Of a stretch of 64,000 nt of DNA, positions 50,876-57,935 are shown one piece after another. Under the pieces are notes generated by a model, which was not told where the DNA came from, made no database searches, and saw only the letters and a program-made list of their open reading frames with translations. A program made the translations under genes and the position numbers. Numbering within the stretch: position 1 is the first letter of the stretch; each line of letters begins with the position of its first letter. The stretch comes from an uncultured Candidatus Saccharibacteria bacterium (GTDB taxonomy: Bacteria > Patescibacteriota > Saccharimonadia > Saccharimonadales > Saccharimonadaceae): the NCBI GenBank assembly GCA_937990725.1, contig CALKQS010000006.1, forward strand, positions 8,918 through 72,917. The letters run 5' to 3'.

Positions 50876-50904
50876 TTGCAGTGCAAGCAAATTATTGCTA
50901 CACT
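50876..50904 (+). promoter_or_regulatory. promoter of the small-ORF block
   Basis: TTGCAG (50876-50881), 17-nt spacer, TACACT (50899-50904), followed at 50913 by AAAGGAGG. Confidence 0.65.
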
Positions 50905-50929
50905 AGGATTAGAAAGGAGGAAATACGCT

Positions 50930-50998
50930 ATGCCAACAGGAAAACCAATTCAGTACGACTGGGGCTGGTGGGATCTACCCAAGGTGCCTTGGTGGTAA
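50930..50998 (+). CDS. 22-codon Trp-rich peptide ORF
   Basis: ATG at 50930 lies nine bases after a full AAAGGAGG ribosome binding site and behind a good promoter. The peptide starts MPTGKPIQYDWGWWDLP and ends in VPWW; five of 22 residues are Trp. It has no signal peptide. It could be a leader peptide, a secreted or membrane-active peptide, or a toxin-like small protein. The ribosome binding site is better than that of most genes in the window, so translation is likely. Confidence 0.55.
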   Translation: MPTGKPIQYDWGWWDLPKVPWW

Positions 50999-51001
50999 GA
51001 T

Positions 51002-51052
51002 ATGAAGTACCTTTTATGTGGCAAGGGCTTGTGGCCATTTTACCCTTGCTAA
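51002..51052 (+). CDS. 16-codon ORF (second in tandem)
   Basis: ATG lies three bases after the previous stop codon. The product MKYLLCGKGLWPFYPC has two Cys. GGTGG precedes the ATG weakly. It could be translated by coupling to the 22-codon ORF; on its own it would be weak evidence. Confidence 0.25.
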   Translation: MKYLLCGKGLWPFYPC

Positions 51053-51055
51053 TAA

Positions 51056-51094
51056 ATGGCACTAGGCTACCGCTCGTTTAATACAACTTTGTAA
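51056..51094 (+). CDS. 12-codon ORF (third in tandem)
   Basis: ATG at 51056 lies three bases after the stop of the 16-codon ORF; the product is MALGYRSFNTTL. It is listed because three ORFs follow each other with three-base gaps, but chance is quite possible. Confidence 0.15.
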   Translation: MALGYRSFNTTL

Positions 51095-51143
51095 TAGCTC
51101 TATTATAGCTATAACAAAAACCACATAACACAAGGAGACAAGG

Positions 51144-51239
51144 ATGGGCAAGTATAATCATTGGTGTTACATGAGTCCAGTGCAACGCTGGCACGTTCAT
51201 CATGAAGTTTCTTGCCTGGCTAATATCAACTACACTTAA
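51144..51239 (+). CDS. 31-codon ORF rich in His, Cys and Trp
   Basis: ATG at 51144 follows AAGGAG by six bases. The product has Cys at 8 and 24, His at 6, 17, 19 and 20, and Trp at 7 and 16 (start MGKYNHWCYM), which could bind a metal or form a disulfide. A terminator hairpin begins within its last three codons. Possible -10 TATAAC lies at 51110-51115, so the whole mRNA would be only about 135 bases. No homologue is known to me. Confidence 0.5.
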   Translation: MGKYNHWCYMSPVQRWHVHHEVSCLANINYT

Positions 51240-51255
51240 AGAAGTGTGGTTTTTT
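51230..51255 (+). terminator. terminator overlapping the stop of the 31-codon ORF
   Basis: An 8-bp stem (CTACACTT 51230-51237 with 51242-51249, one G-U) has an AAAG loop and T6. In addition AAAAACCACA in the leader (51116-51125) can pair with TGTGGTTTTT at the 3' end. Confidence 0.75.
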
Positions 51256-51319
51256 AGTTAATCCTATGCGTATAGATAATTTTTGAGCGCGCGTCTATAC
51301 AAAGCATCTCCTTACAGTA

Positions 51320-51351
51320 ACAAAGCACCTCTCGCACAAGAGGTGCTTTGT
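51320..51351 (-). terminator. terminator of the spc operon distal part
   Basis: A perfect 12-bp stem (ACAAAGCACCTC 51320-51331 with 51340-51351) lies downstream of rplO. The T-tail on the minus strand is short. Confidence 0.7.
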
Positions 51352-51369
51352 CGTATGCCAGCAAAATGT

Positions 51370-51849
51370 CTAGGCGGCGTCCTCTGCCTCAGCTTGTTTG
51401 CGCGAGGTCTGGCGCGGCGTGGCGGTCTTTTCGAAGGAGCCACCAGCTGCCTCAAGCGCAGCTACCACACTCTTCGACGCACCTTGCGTCTGGAGCACGA
51501 GCTTGGCAGTCAATTCACCACGAGTGATTACCTTCACACTATGGAATGGCGTCTCAATCAGCCCAGCTTCGTACAGCGCAAAGTTATCGACGGTGCCCGA
51601 CAAGTTATTGAGATGGTCGCTATACACCACCTGGGCAGGAGTGCGCAGGCTCTTAAAGCCACGTGCCTTTGGCACTGCTGTTGCAATACCATTCTGCCCA
51701 CCTTGGAACATTGGGCGCAGCTTCTTACCAGTACGGGCGTTTTGCCCCTTGGTACCACGGCCAGCGGTCTTACCACCACCAGCGGCAATGCCGCGGCCAA
51801 CGCGCTTGCGATCTTTATTGGCTGCAATGTGGAGTTCGTTGTATTTCAT
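51370..51849 (-). CDS. rplO: large ribosomal subunit protein uL15
   Basis: This 159-residue protein has the basic, Gly-rich start typical of uL15 (KDRKRVGRGIAAGGGKTAGRGTKGQ, in part) and FQGGQNGIATAVPKARGFKS. It follows rpsE directly; uL30, which stands between them in most bacteria, is missing. It is the last gene of the cluster: secY and adk do not follow, and a terminator is present. Confidence 0.95.
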   Translation of the reverse strand: MKYNELHIAANKDRKRVGRGIAAGGGKTAGRGTKGQNARTGKKLRPMFQGGQNGIATAVPKARGFKSLRTPAQVVYSDHLNNLSGTVDNFALYEAGLIETPFHSVKVITRGELTAKLVLQTQGASKSVVAALEAAGGSFEKTATPRQTSRKQAEAEDAA

Positions 51850-52437
51850 CTACTTGCCCTCCTTTGCGGGTTGCTTCTTGGCACCAACCCACTGCTCGCG
51901 TGGCACCATACTGCGCAGAGCCTCCACCGTAGCATAGGCAATATTTACCTTGTTGGTGCTGCCTAGACTCTTCGAGAGCAGGTTGCGGATGCCCGTCACA
52001 CCAATGACGGCACGCACCACACCACCAGCGATGATACCCGTACCAGGCGCAGCTGGCTTGATGAGCACACGTGCACCACTAAGCTTAACTTCCATCTCAT
52101 GCGGGATGGTCTCATTTACCACCGGAATAACGACGAGGTGCTTCTTGGCTACCGAGGTTGCCTTGGCAATGGCGGTCTGCACATCGGCACCCTTCGCCAC
52201 ACCAACACCAACCTTATTCTTGCGGTTGCCCACTACCACCAGCGCCTTGAAGCGGAAGCGGCGGCCACCCTTAACGACGCGTGCCACGCGGTCGATATTA
52301 ACAACAACTTCTTCAAATTCCTTTGGCGTGTCATCACGCTGGTTGCGCCGGTCATCGCGGCGACCACCCCGGCCCCGACCACGCTGGTTGCGCCGGTCAT
52401 TTGGGCGAGGTGTAGTATTTGCAGGTCTGTCTGCCAT
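51850..52437 (-). CDS. rpsE: small ribosomal subunit protein uS5
   Basis: This 195-residue protein has a 40-residue Arg/Gly/Asn-rich extension (RGRGRGGRRDDRRNQR) before the normal domain (VVVNIDRVARVVKGGRRFRF, and GTGIIAGGVVRAVIGVTGI). The RG-rich extension is longer than in standard uS5. It lies two bases after the small extra gene. Confidence 0.96.
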   Translation of the reverse strand: MADRPANTTPRPNDRRNQRGRGRGGRRDDRRNQRDDTPKEFEEVVVNIDRVARVVKGGRRFRFKALVVVGNRKNKVGVGVAKGADVQTAIAKATSVAKKHLVVIPVVNETIPHEMEVKLSGARVLIKPAAPGTGIIAGGVVRAVIGVTGIRNLLSKSLGSTNKVNIAYATVEALRSMVPREQWVGAKKQPAKEGK

Positions 52438-52438
52438 A

Positions 52439-52717
52439 CTAAATTTCCTCCTCTTCTAGCTCTGCATTTGCCTTACGAATCGCTTCCTCAAGTTCTTTAA
52501 GCTCTTCAGGTTGATAAAGAGCAACAAGATACTTTAGAATCTGCGGAATGTCATATGGACTCACTTTACTACCTATGTCAGAAACGATACCAATAATCTC
52601 ATCATCCAGACGACCCACAGCTTGGAGTGCTTCTGGACTCATCTCATTCTCGAGTCTATCTATCGTTTGTTGTGGTGTTTCCGGACCGGTGGTGGTTGCG
52701 TGTTCGTAACTACCCAT
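52439..52717 (-). CDS. small acidic protein gene inserted between L18 and S5
   Basis: This 92-residue acidic protein has a disordered start, helix PQQTIDRLENEMSPEALQAV and a C-terminal helix ending ELEEEEI. GGAG precedes the ATG, and it sits within two bases of both neighbours, so it is translated as part of the ribosomal operon. No ribosomal protein is known at this position, and I recognise no family. It might be a ribosome-associated factor or a stray insert. Confidence 0.75.
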   Translation of the reverse strand: MGSYEHATTTGPETPQQTIDRLENEMSPEALQAVGRLDDEIIGIVSDIGSKVSPYDIPQILKYLVALYQPEELKELEEAIRKANAELEEEEI

Positions 52718-52718
52718 A

Positions 52719-53075
52719 CTAAAACTCCAATCCTTCCTTGCGGGCAGCGTCTGCGAGTGCGCTCAAGCGGCCAGCATACTGGCGACCATTGCGATCGAAG
52801 ACGACTGCACTTATCTTTGCTTTCTTGGCCTTCTTGGCGATATCTGTGCCTACCTTGGCGGCCTTCTCCGTCATGGTGCCGGTTGCTTTGGTACCAACAG
52901 TAGTGGCAGCAGCCAATGTTGCGTGAGCATCATCATCAATAAGCTGCGCGCTCACGTGCAGGTTGCTAATCGTCACGCTCAAGCGTGGGCGCTGAGCTGT
53001 GCCGTGCACGCGAGCTCGGACGCGGCGCTTGCGCAGGTCACGATTCAGGAGTTTTTTTGCTAATGCGTGTGCCAT
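52719..53075 (-). CDS. rplR: large ribosomal subunit protein uL18
   Basis: This 118-residue protein binds 5S rRNA. It has the basic N-terminus (NRDLRKRRVRARVHGT), RLSVTISNLHVSAQLIDD and the C-terminal VVFDRNGRQYAGRLSALADAARKEGLEF (in part). It overlaps rplF by one base. Confidence 0.95.
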   Translation of the reverse strand: MAHALAKKLLNRDLRKRRVRARVHGTAQRPRLSVTISNLHVSAQLIDDDAHATLAAATTVGTKATGTMTEKAAKVGTDIAKKAKKAKISAVVFDRNGRQYAGRLSALADAARKEGLEF

Positions 53076-53617
53076 TACTTCTTACCTGCCTTCCCTGCTT
53101 TGCGCAAAATTTGCTCACCAACATACATAATGCCCTTGCCCTTGTATGGCTCTGGCTTCTTGAGAGCGCGGATCTCGGCGGCGACTTGGCCAACCTTTTG
53201 CTTGTCGATACCCGTCACGACGATCACCATTCGCTCGTTCGTTACATTAACCCCCTCTGGGGCTTTGTAGTGGACTTCATGGCTAAAGCCCAGGCTCATC
53301 GTCAGCTCGTTATTGCTCGACGAAACCCGAAAGCCCACACCTTTGACCTCGAGGCGCTTCTCGTACCCCTGGGTCACGCCAATCACCATGTTGTTGATGA
53401 GGGCGCGCATCAGCCCATGCTGGGCTCGAGCAGCCTTAGACTCATCCTTTGGATGAACCGTCACCTGTCCGTCCTCGACCTTCACCTCGACCGCTGGCGT
53501 AATGAACTGCGAGAGCTCACCTTTGGGGCCCTTGACGACCACATCACCAGAGTCAACCGTGATTGTCACACCCGATGGAATCGCCACCGGCAGTTTTCCG
53601 ATTCGACTCAGACTCAT
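53075..53617 (-). CDS. rplF: large ribosomal subunit protein uL6
   Basis: This 180-residue protein has the two-domain uL6 form, with SRIGKLPVAIPSGV at the start and EPYKGKGIMYVGEQILRKAGK at the end. AAGGT lies before the ATG. It is the first gene of the separated distal spc unit and has its own promoter about 120 bases upstream. Confidence 0.96.
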   Translation of the reverse strand: MSLSRIGKLPVAIPSGVTITVDSGDVVVKGPKGELSQFITPAVEVKVEDGQVTVHPKDESKAARAQHGLMRALINNMVIGVTQGYEKRLEVKGVGFRVSSSNNELTMSLGFSHEVHYKAPEGVNVTNERMVIVVTGIDKQKVGQVAAEIRALKKPEPYKGKGIMYVGEQILRKAGKAGKK

Positions 53618-53734
53618 TGCTTACCTTTCGATTAGTAGCCAGCAAAATGTTTGTCTCGTGCTGCCGGCTATTCTCCACAACGAACAACCAGAACGCAAAA
53701 CTCCCGTTTCACTCGCAAAGTTAATATCTTGCTA

Positions 53735-53764
53735 ATTGTACCACAGATGATGGGGAGAGCGCAA
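53735..53764 (-). promoter_or_regulatory. promoter of the distal ribosomal unit (L6-L15)
   Basis: On the minus strand TTGCGC (53759-53764), 18-nt spacer, TACAAT (53735-53740). This new promoter is needed because the upstream part of the operon ends at a terminator 3.7 kb away. Confidence 0.65.
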
Positions 53765-53873
53765 GGGTGGAAGACGCTAACAGCAGAACTGTGGTATGAT
53801 CTGGATAAGAAACTATGTCGAAGTTTGCGAGCAAGTTAGACGGTGCTATATAGGTACTGCTGCAGGATTATGA

Positions 53874-54047
53874 TTATTGCTGCGCGCTGCTCCGGCGGCG
53901 GACATGCACTACCACTGCCACCGCAATAATCGTGCCAACCACCATCAACCCCACCAGTCCAGCAAGCGCCCACAGCGGGCTCCCTGGTTGCCACTGGCAG
54001 TCGAGCCAGCCGATTATTTTGTCGCTGCAGGCAAAAAACGTCAGCAT
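53874..54047 (-). CDS. 57-residue single-pass membrane protein
   Basis: ATG at 54047 follows GGGGAG. The product starts MLTFFACSDKIIGWLDCQ, has one membrane helix at about 26-49 (LWALAGLVGLMVVGTIIAVA) and a basic end (VRRRSSAQQ). There are two Cys in the short outer part. The function is unknown. It lies in the insert that splits the ribosomal operon. Confidence 0.55.
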   Translation of the reverse strand: MLTFFACSDKIIGWLDCQWQPGSPLWALAGLVGLMVVGTIIAVAVVVHVRRRSSAQQ

Positions 54048-54133
54048 AGCGCTCCCCTCTCGTGAAAATACATCGTCTGTGCTGTCATGGGCAACCTCCT
54101 TGCTGAATATGCTTCTCTCTTAAGATTATACAC

Positions 54134-54487
54134 CTACCCCTGGGCAGCATCAAACTGCTCGGGCAGCAAAGCAGCACCACGCACCATCACTGCCCCAACC
54201 TTGTCTGGCGCGCAGTAGCTCGCGAGCTCCTCATAGCTCATCTGAGTAATTGGCACATGCGCTACTGGGTCAATCACATCATCATAGTGCATTCGGCTCC
54301 GCAGCGGCAGTGCAGTCGGCAATGTTGCAAGCGGCGTCGGCCACCTGAGGTCGGCGCGTTGCAAATCCTGCGTGTTCAGCAGCTCCACAGCCCGCTGGCT
54401 TGCACGATACCACAAAGCATCGATTAATTGGTCTTCATCTGGCGTTACTTCGCAGGGTGATGGAGGTGATACTTCGTATGATGGCAT
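54134..54487 (-). CDS. hypothetical small protein
   Basis: This 117-residue soluble protein is acidic at the start. LIDALWYRASQRAVELLNTQDL is a likely helix (about 21-42). No signal peptide, membrane segment or good ribosome binding site is seen. It lies between the small membrane protein gene and the IS30-type element. Confidence 0.5.
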   Translation of the reverse strand: MPSYEVSPPSPCEVTPDEDQLIDALWYRASQRAVELLNTQDLQRADLRWPTPLATLPTALPLRSRMHYDDVIDPVAHVPITQMSYEELASYCAPDKVGAVMVRGAALLPEQFDAAQG

Positions 54488-54589
54488 GATATTCTTGGGA
54501 TACTTCGCTTTGTTTTTTACTTTCGTTCTGAGAGTACTTGTGCATTAGTATGTGGTATTTTTGATAAAAAAGCAAGCCCTTACCCACTC

Positions 54590-55830
54590 CAACCCCTCAA
54601 CCGCAACACTCCCCATGCAAAAAGAGGCATCTTGGTTCGTCCTTTGTTAAAATTGGATCTACGAAAACAACCTAATTTTAGCAGAAAGGTATTCCAAAAT
54701 GCCTCAAAGAAAGTATACACAACTTTCAAGCGAAGAGCGAATTGTTATTGAAACCTTGCTTAGAAGCTCAGCCGGGGTGCGCGAGATAGCTCGCATGCTA
54801 AACCGCAGTCCCTCAACCATCTCCCGGGAGCTCAGGCGAAACCAGAATTTTGCCAAAAAGACTAGAGTCAATAAACCTAAGGAGCTAAGGCTAGACTCGA
54901 GACGCTTTCGTGGTACCGCCAAAGTGCCAGTGATTCGCGAGAAGAAGGCTCGGTATAGGAAACGCCTGTGCCAATTCGAGAGAATAAACTACTTGGCTAA
55001 ATCCGCCCAGCAGAAGACGCTGGCTAGATGCAAGAAGCAGTCTCTGCTGCTCGAGCTTTCTAGATACCAGCAAACCAGAGAGTTCGTTAAATCGCGCCTC
55101 AGGCTGCGCTGGTCTCCCGAGCAGATTGCCGGCAGGCTGCAGATAGAGATTAACAAAAGAGACAAATCTGCTAGCTTGCTTTATGTCTCGCCTAAAGCAA
55201 TCTACAAATACGCCAAGAAATACAACCTCCATAAACACCTGCGGCGGCGCGGCAAGAAATACAGATGCAGCCGTATACCTGCCGGCTGGATGTCTGCCGG
55301 CAAACGCAATATTGCAACTAGACCCGGCGTAGTGGACGAACTCGGGCGCTTAGGCGACCTAGAGGGCGATACCATCTTCGGCAAGGATAGCCGAGACAGA
55401 TTGCTCACTCACGTGGAGCGAAAGACGGGGTTAGTCTCAATTAGCCTAGTGCGCGGCTATGATGTACATAAGATACAAAAAACAGACCATACTCGACCTA
55501 GAAAGGCTCAGCAGGCACACCGGAGCCTTACCAAAGACCATAACCTACGACAACGGCGTAGAATTTGCCGGTTGGAGACAAACAGAACAGGAACTCAATA
55601 CAAAGATTTACTTCGCCAATCCCTACCATTCCTGGGAACGAGGCAGAAACGAAAACACCAACGGACTCATCCGCGACTTCTTCTCCAAAGGCACAGACTT
55701 CAAAAAACTAACTAACCGGGATATATTAAAAGTAGAATCCATGCTTAACAACCGACCAAGAAAACGATTCCAGTGGCTAACGCCACTGGAATACGCCGCG
55801 TCTTTGGGTATTGCGGTTGAGGAGTGAGGT
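54590..55830 (+). mobile_element. IS30-type insertion sequence
   Basis: The element carries a transposase in two frames and matching 12-bp inverted ends: CCTCAACCGCAA at 54595-54606 and TTGCGGTTGAGG at 55811-55822, the right copy lying within the last codons of the transposase. The true ends may reach a few bases further; no target duplication could be fixed by eye. It lies in the gap that separates rpsH from rplF. Total length of about 1.2 kb is normal for IS30. Confidence 0.8.
54699..55827 (+). pseudogene. IS30 family transposase, frameshifted
   Basis: Frame 1 (from 54699) has the IS30 N-terminal helix-turn-helix (VREIARMLNRSPSTISRELR) and the first catalytic Asp (GDLEGDTIFG). It continues to DVHKIQK and then turns to nonsense. 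The next frame (open from 55459) continues QTILDLERLSRHTG, with the second Asp (ITYDNGVEF) and the Glu (HSWERGRNENTNG). The join lies at the A6 run near 55476-55481, and one base must be skipped. It is either a 1-base insertion that killed the gene or slippage at the A-run. Confidence 0.85.
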
Positions 55831-55841
55831 TAGAAGGTAGT

Positions 55842-55870
55842 TTGCTTATTTTCTTAACTCATGCTATTAT
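55842..55870 (+). promoter_or_regulatory. promoter of the 241-codon gene
   Basis: TTGCTT (55842-55847), 17-nt spacer, TATTAT (55865-55870), then seven bases to the ATG at 55878. It directly abuts the IS right end, so the IS may have brought the -35 region. Confidence 0.55.
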
Positions 55871-55877
55871 AGGACCT

Positions 55878-56600
55878 ATGGTAGATAGACATGATGAAGC
55901 TAATGCAACTTCTGTTGCAGATTCGAGGACGACCGACCTCGGAGATAAAGTCGATAATCAAATTGCACTCCTTGATCATATCGCCACCGAGATCAAGAAG
56001 ACCACCGAGATGGTGGAATGGGGAAAGGAGGGGTGGCGAATTAGACTTGGAGAGATCGGAATTCTTGCCAATAGCTTATCATCAGTAGATCCCTCTGTTA
56101 TTGACGGCGTCGAGACTAGGCGTCCTGGCATACTTCGCGAACTCGGAGACAGTCTTTGGAACCTCGACCAGAAAATGCATCTTCTTGATGAAGACGTCAA
56201 ACGGGCTGAGAGAATTATGACACCAACACAGCGCGAGCAAGAGTTGCTGGACAGCATAAAGCCGCTAATCATAGACCAGATGTATGCAATGGATCCAGAG
56301 TCGCTGCAAACATATCAGCAGAAAGATAGCGAAGGTGAAATCACCAAGGAAGTTGCGCTGTTTCAATTGGGAAAATTTTCAAAAACGATGTATATCGGCA
56401 ACATAAAATGCGAGTGTGCCGCCTATTTGGGTAATGACGGCAGGTTCTATATCGAGGGTCCGCGCCGTAGAGCATCTTCGGGCGATATAGTTATTGACGT
56501 CCATCCTTACAGCATTGAGGACGCTATGAATTATGGGGTCTCATTCGGTGGAATCAAAGTCTCTCAACTAGTTGAAGCCGTGGTAATGTGTACGATATAG
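55878..56600 (+). CDS. hypothetical soluble protein
   Basis: From the ATG at 55878 this is 240 residues. The first 130 are helical and charged (LLDHIATEIKKTTEMVEWGKE and WNLDQKMHLLDEDVKRAER, in part), possibly a coiled bundle. The last 90 have a mixed fold (YIGNIKCECAAYLGNDGRFY). No family is recognised. It ends at TAG, after which the same frame stays open for 82 further codons. Its codon use is AT-richer than that of the ribosomal genes around it. Confidence 0.65.
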   Translation: MVDRHDEANATSVADSRTTDLGDKVDNQIALLDHIATEIKKTTEMVEWGKEGWRIRLGEIGILANSLSSVDPSVIDGVETRRPGILRELGDSLWNLDQKMHLLDEDVKRAERIMTPTQREQELLDSIKPLIIDQMYAMDPESLQTYQQKDSEGEITKEVALFQLGKFSKTMYIGNIKCECAAYLGNDGRFYIEGPRRRASSGDIVIDVHPYSIEDAMNYGVSFGGIKVSQLVEAVVMCTI

Positions 56601-56849
56601 TTTCTCCATGAAGTTTTCATAGATGAGTGCAGTCAAGAGCTGCACGACCCTGCTACGTATATTGCCGATTTGCCAAATATGATAAATCTGGACGAGGCTA
56701 CGAACGAAGATATACGGGCGTTGTATCAGACTTTTCGCGACAATTACGGCACCGAGCGGTTAGCGCTAAAACCTGTGAAAGGCTTCATGAAAGAAGTCCG
56801 GCGTGAGCGTTCAGCGTCGAATCGAGCTTTTCGGTCGCAATCTCATTAG
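56601..56849 (+). pseudogene. open continuation after TAG, possible gene remnant
   Basis: Directly after the TAG of the previous gene the same frame remains open for 82 codons and looks coding (FIDECSQELHDPATYIADLP then DIRALYQTFRDNYGTERLA). The last third overlaps the Nudix gene on the other strand. It may be the true C-terminus of the previous protein cut by a nonsense mutation, or the tail of a different decayed gene. Confidence 0.35.
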
Positions 56850-57183
56850 GATGAAAATAGGCGAATTCTTCAGCCTCTTCGGTGGCTTGCGGATTTGTGA
56901 GGAGTTTTACTTCGTAGGCGAGAATCAGTACCGGGTCGTCGAATTTATCGTGCCAAGTCGGGATGATTAGCGGTTTGCCCGCGAGGATTTCGATTTCTGC
57001 GTCTAGTTCTTCGCGAAACTCGCGCCGTAAAGCCTCGTGCAGACCTTCGCCGTGTTCCAGTCCGCCACCCGGCAAATCCCAAGTCTCGCCCCGCTCGCGC
57101 ACGAATAAAAGTCGCCCCGCTCTATCGCAAACCAGACCCTTGACCGTCACTCGATAGGCAGCTTTGAAATCTTTCAGCTTCAT
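56785..57183 (-). CDS. Nudix hydrolase
   Basis: This 132-residue protein has the Nudix box GGLEHGEGLHEALRREFREE (G-x5-E-x7-RE-x2-EE), which binds the metal that cleaves nucleoside diphosphate derivatives. RLLFVRERGETWDLPGGG precedes it as in MutT-like members. The substrate (oxidised nucleotides, sugars or caps) cannot be told from sequence. It lies in the insert between rpsH and rplF. Confidence 0.88.
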   Translation of the reverse strand: MKLKDFKAAYRVTVKGLVCDRAGRLLFVRERGETWDLPGGGLEHGEGLHEALRREFREELDAEIEILAGKPLIIPTWHDKFDDPVLILAYEVKLLTNPQATEEAEEFAYFHPNEIATEKLDSTLNAHAGLLS

Positions 57184-57246
57184 CTCATGCCCTCGCCTAC
57201 AAAACTCCCCGCCGTAACTACCCGAAACAAACCGCAGCCAAATCCG

Positions 57247-57390
57247 CTATTTTTTACTTTTCTTTGTTCCGACTCGATTTTTTAGCTCGAAAACTTCCTT
57301 TTTCAGCTTGTTGATTTCGCTGTACGCCCAGACGCCTAAAGCAAACGCTAGACCAGCGAGGCAAAGAGCCGAGGTAACTTTTTGTTCCAT
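57247..57390 (-). CDS. 47-residue membrane-coiled-coil protein
   Basis: ATG at 57390 follows AAAGGAG by four bases. The product has one membrane helix (VTSALCLAGLAFALGVWAY, about 5-23), then a coiled helix (EINKLKKEVFELKNRV) and a Lys-rich end. This looks like a real small protein of the membrane-anchored coil type. A longer frame that reads across the same DNA is rejected. Confidence 0.65.
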   Translation of the reverse strand: MEQKVTSALCLAGLAFALGVWAYSEINKLKKEVFELKNRVGTKKSKK

Positions 57391-57465
57391 AAATCTCCTT
57401 TCTGTAAACGGTCTTATATTGATTGTAGCATAGCATCCTTAGTGTCTCCTATTGACATCAAACAA

Positions 57466-57498
57466 AAATACCCGGGGTCGTAAAACTTCCGGGTATTT
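57466..57498 (-). terminator. terminator after rpsH
   Basis: A 10-bp stem (AAATACCCGG 57466-57475 with 57489-57498) is followed by a T5 run on the minus strand. It closes the proximal ribosomal operon at S8, a place where transcription normally continues to L6. Confidence 0.85.
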
Positions 57499-57515
57499 TT
57501 TGGCTACGAAAAGTT

Positions 57516-57917
57516 TTAATAAACCTTCAACAAAACTTCTCCGCCAAGTTTGGCCTTGACAGCTTCGCCACCGGTCATGACACCTTTGCTGGTGCTGACG
57601 AGGACGATGCCGCGGCCTTGCTTGACCTTGGGGATGTCGGCAGCAGCCACGTACACGCGGCGGCCTGGCTTAGACACCCGGGCTAGCTCGGTAAAGGCTG
57701 GGCTCTCACCGGCGCGGTTGATGGTGACGACCAACGTACCGCGTGGCTTGCCATCCTCTACGGTAGCACCTGCCAGGTAGTGATTCTTGACCAATTGCTC
57801 GGCCACAACTTGCTTGAGCTTGCTGGTGGGCACACGGACTTCCGTCTTGCCGACCATCGCAGCGTTGCGGATTCGGGTGAGGAGATCCGCGATTGGGTCA
57901 GTTGATTGTAAACTCAT
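57516..57917 (-). CDS. rpsH: small ribosomal subunit protein uS8
   Basis: This 133-residue protein has the uS8 features: IADLLTRIRNAAMVGKTEV at the start and GIVLVSTSKGVMTGGEA near the end. It is now the last gene of the proximal unit because a terminator follows. Confidence 0.96.
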   Translation of the reverse strand: MSLQSTDPIADLLTRIRNAAMVGKTEVRVPTSKLKQVVAEQLVKNHYLAGATVEDGKPRGTLVVTINRAGESPAFTELARVSKPGRRVYVAAADIPKVKQGRGIVLVSTSKGVMTGGEAVKAKLGGEVLLKVY

Positions 57918-57935
57918 AACTCTATCTCCTTTCCG

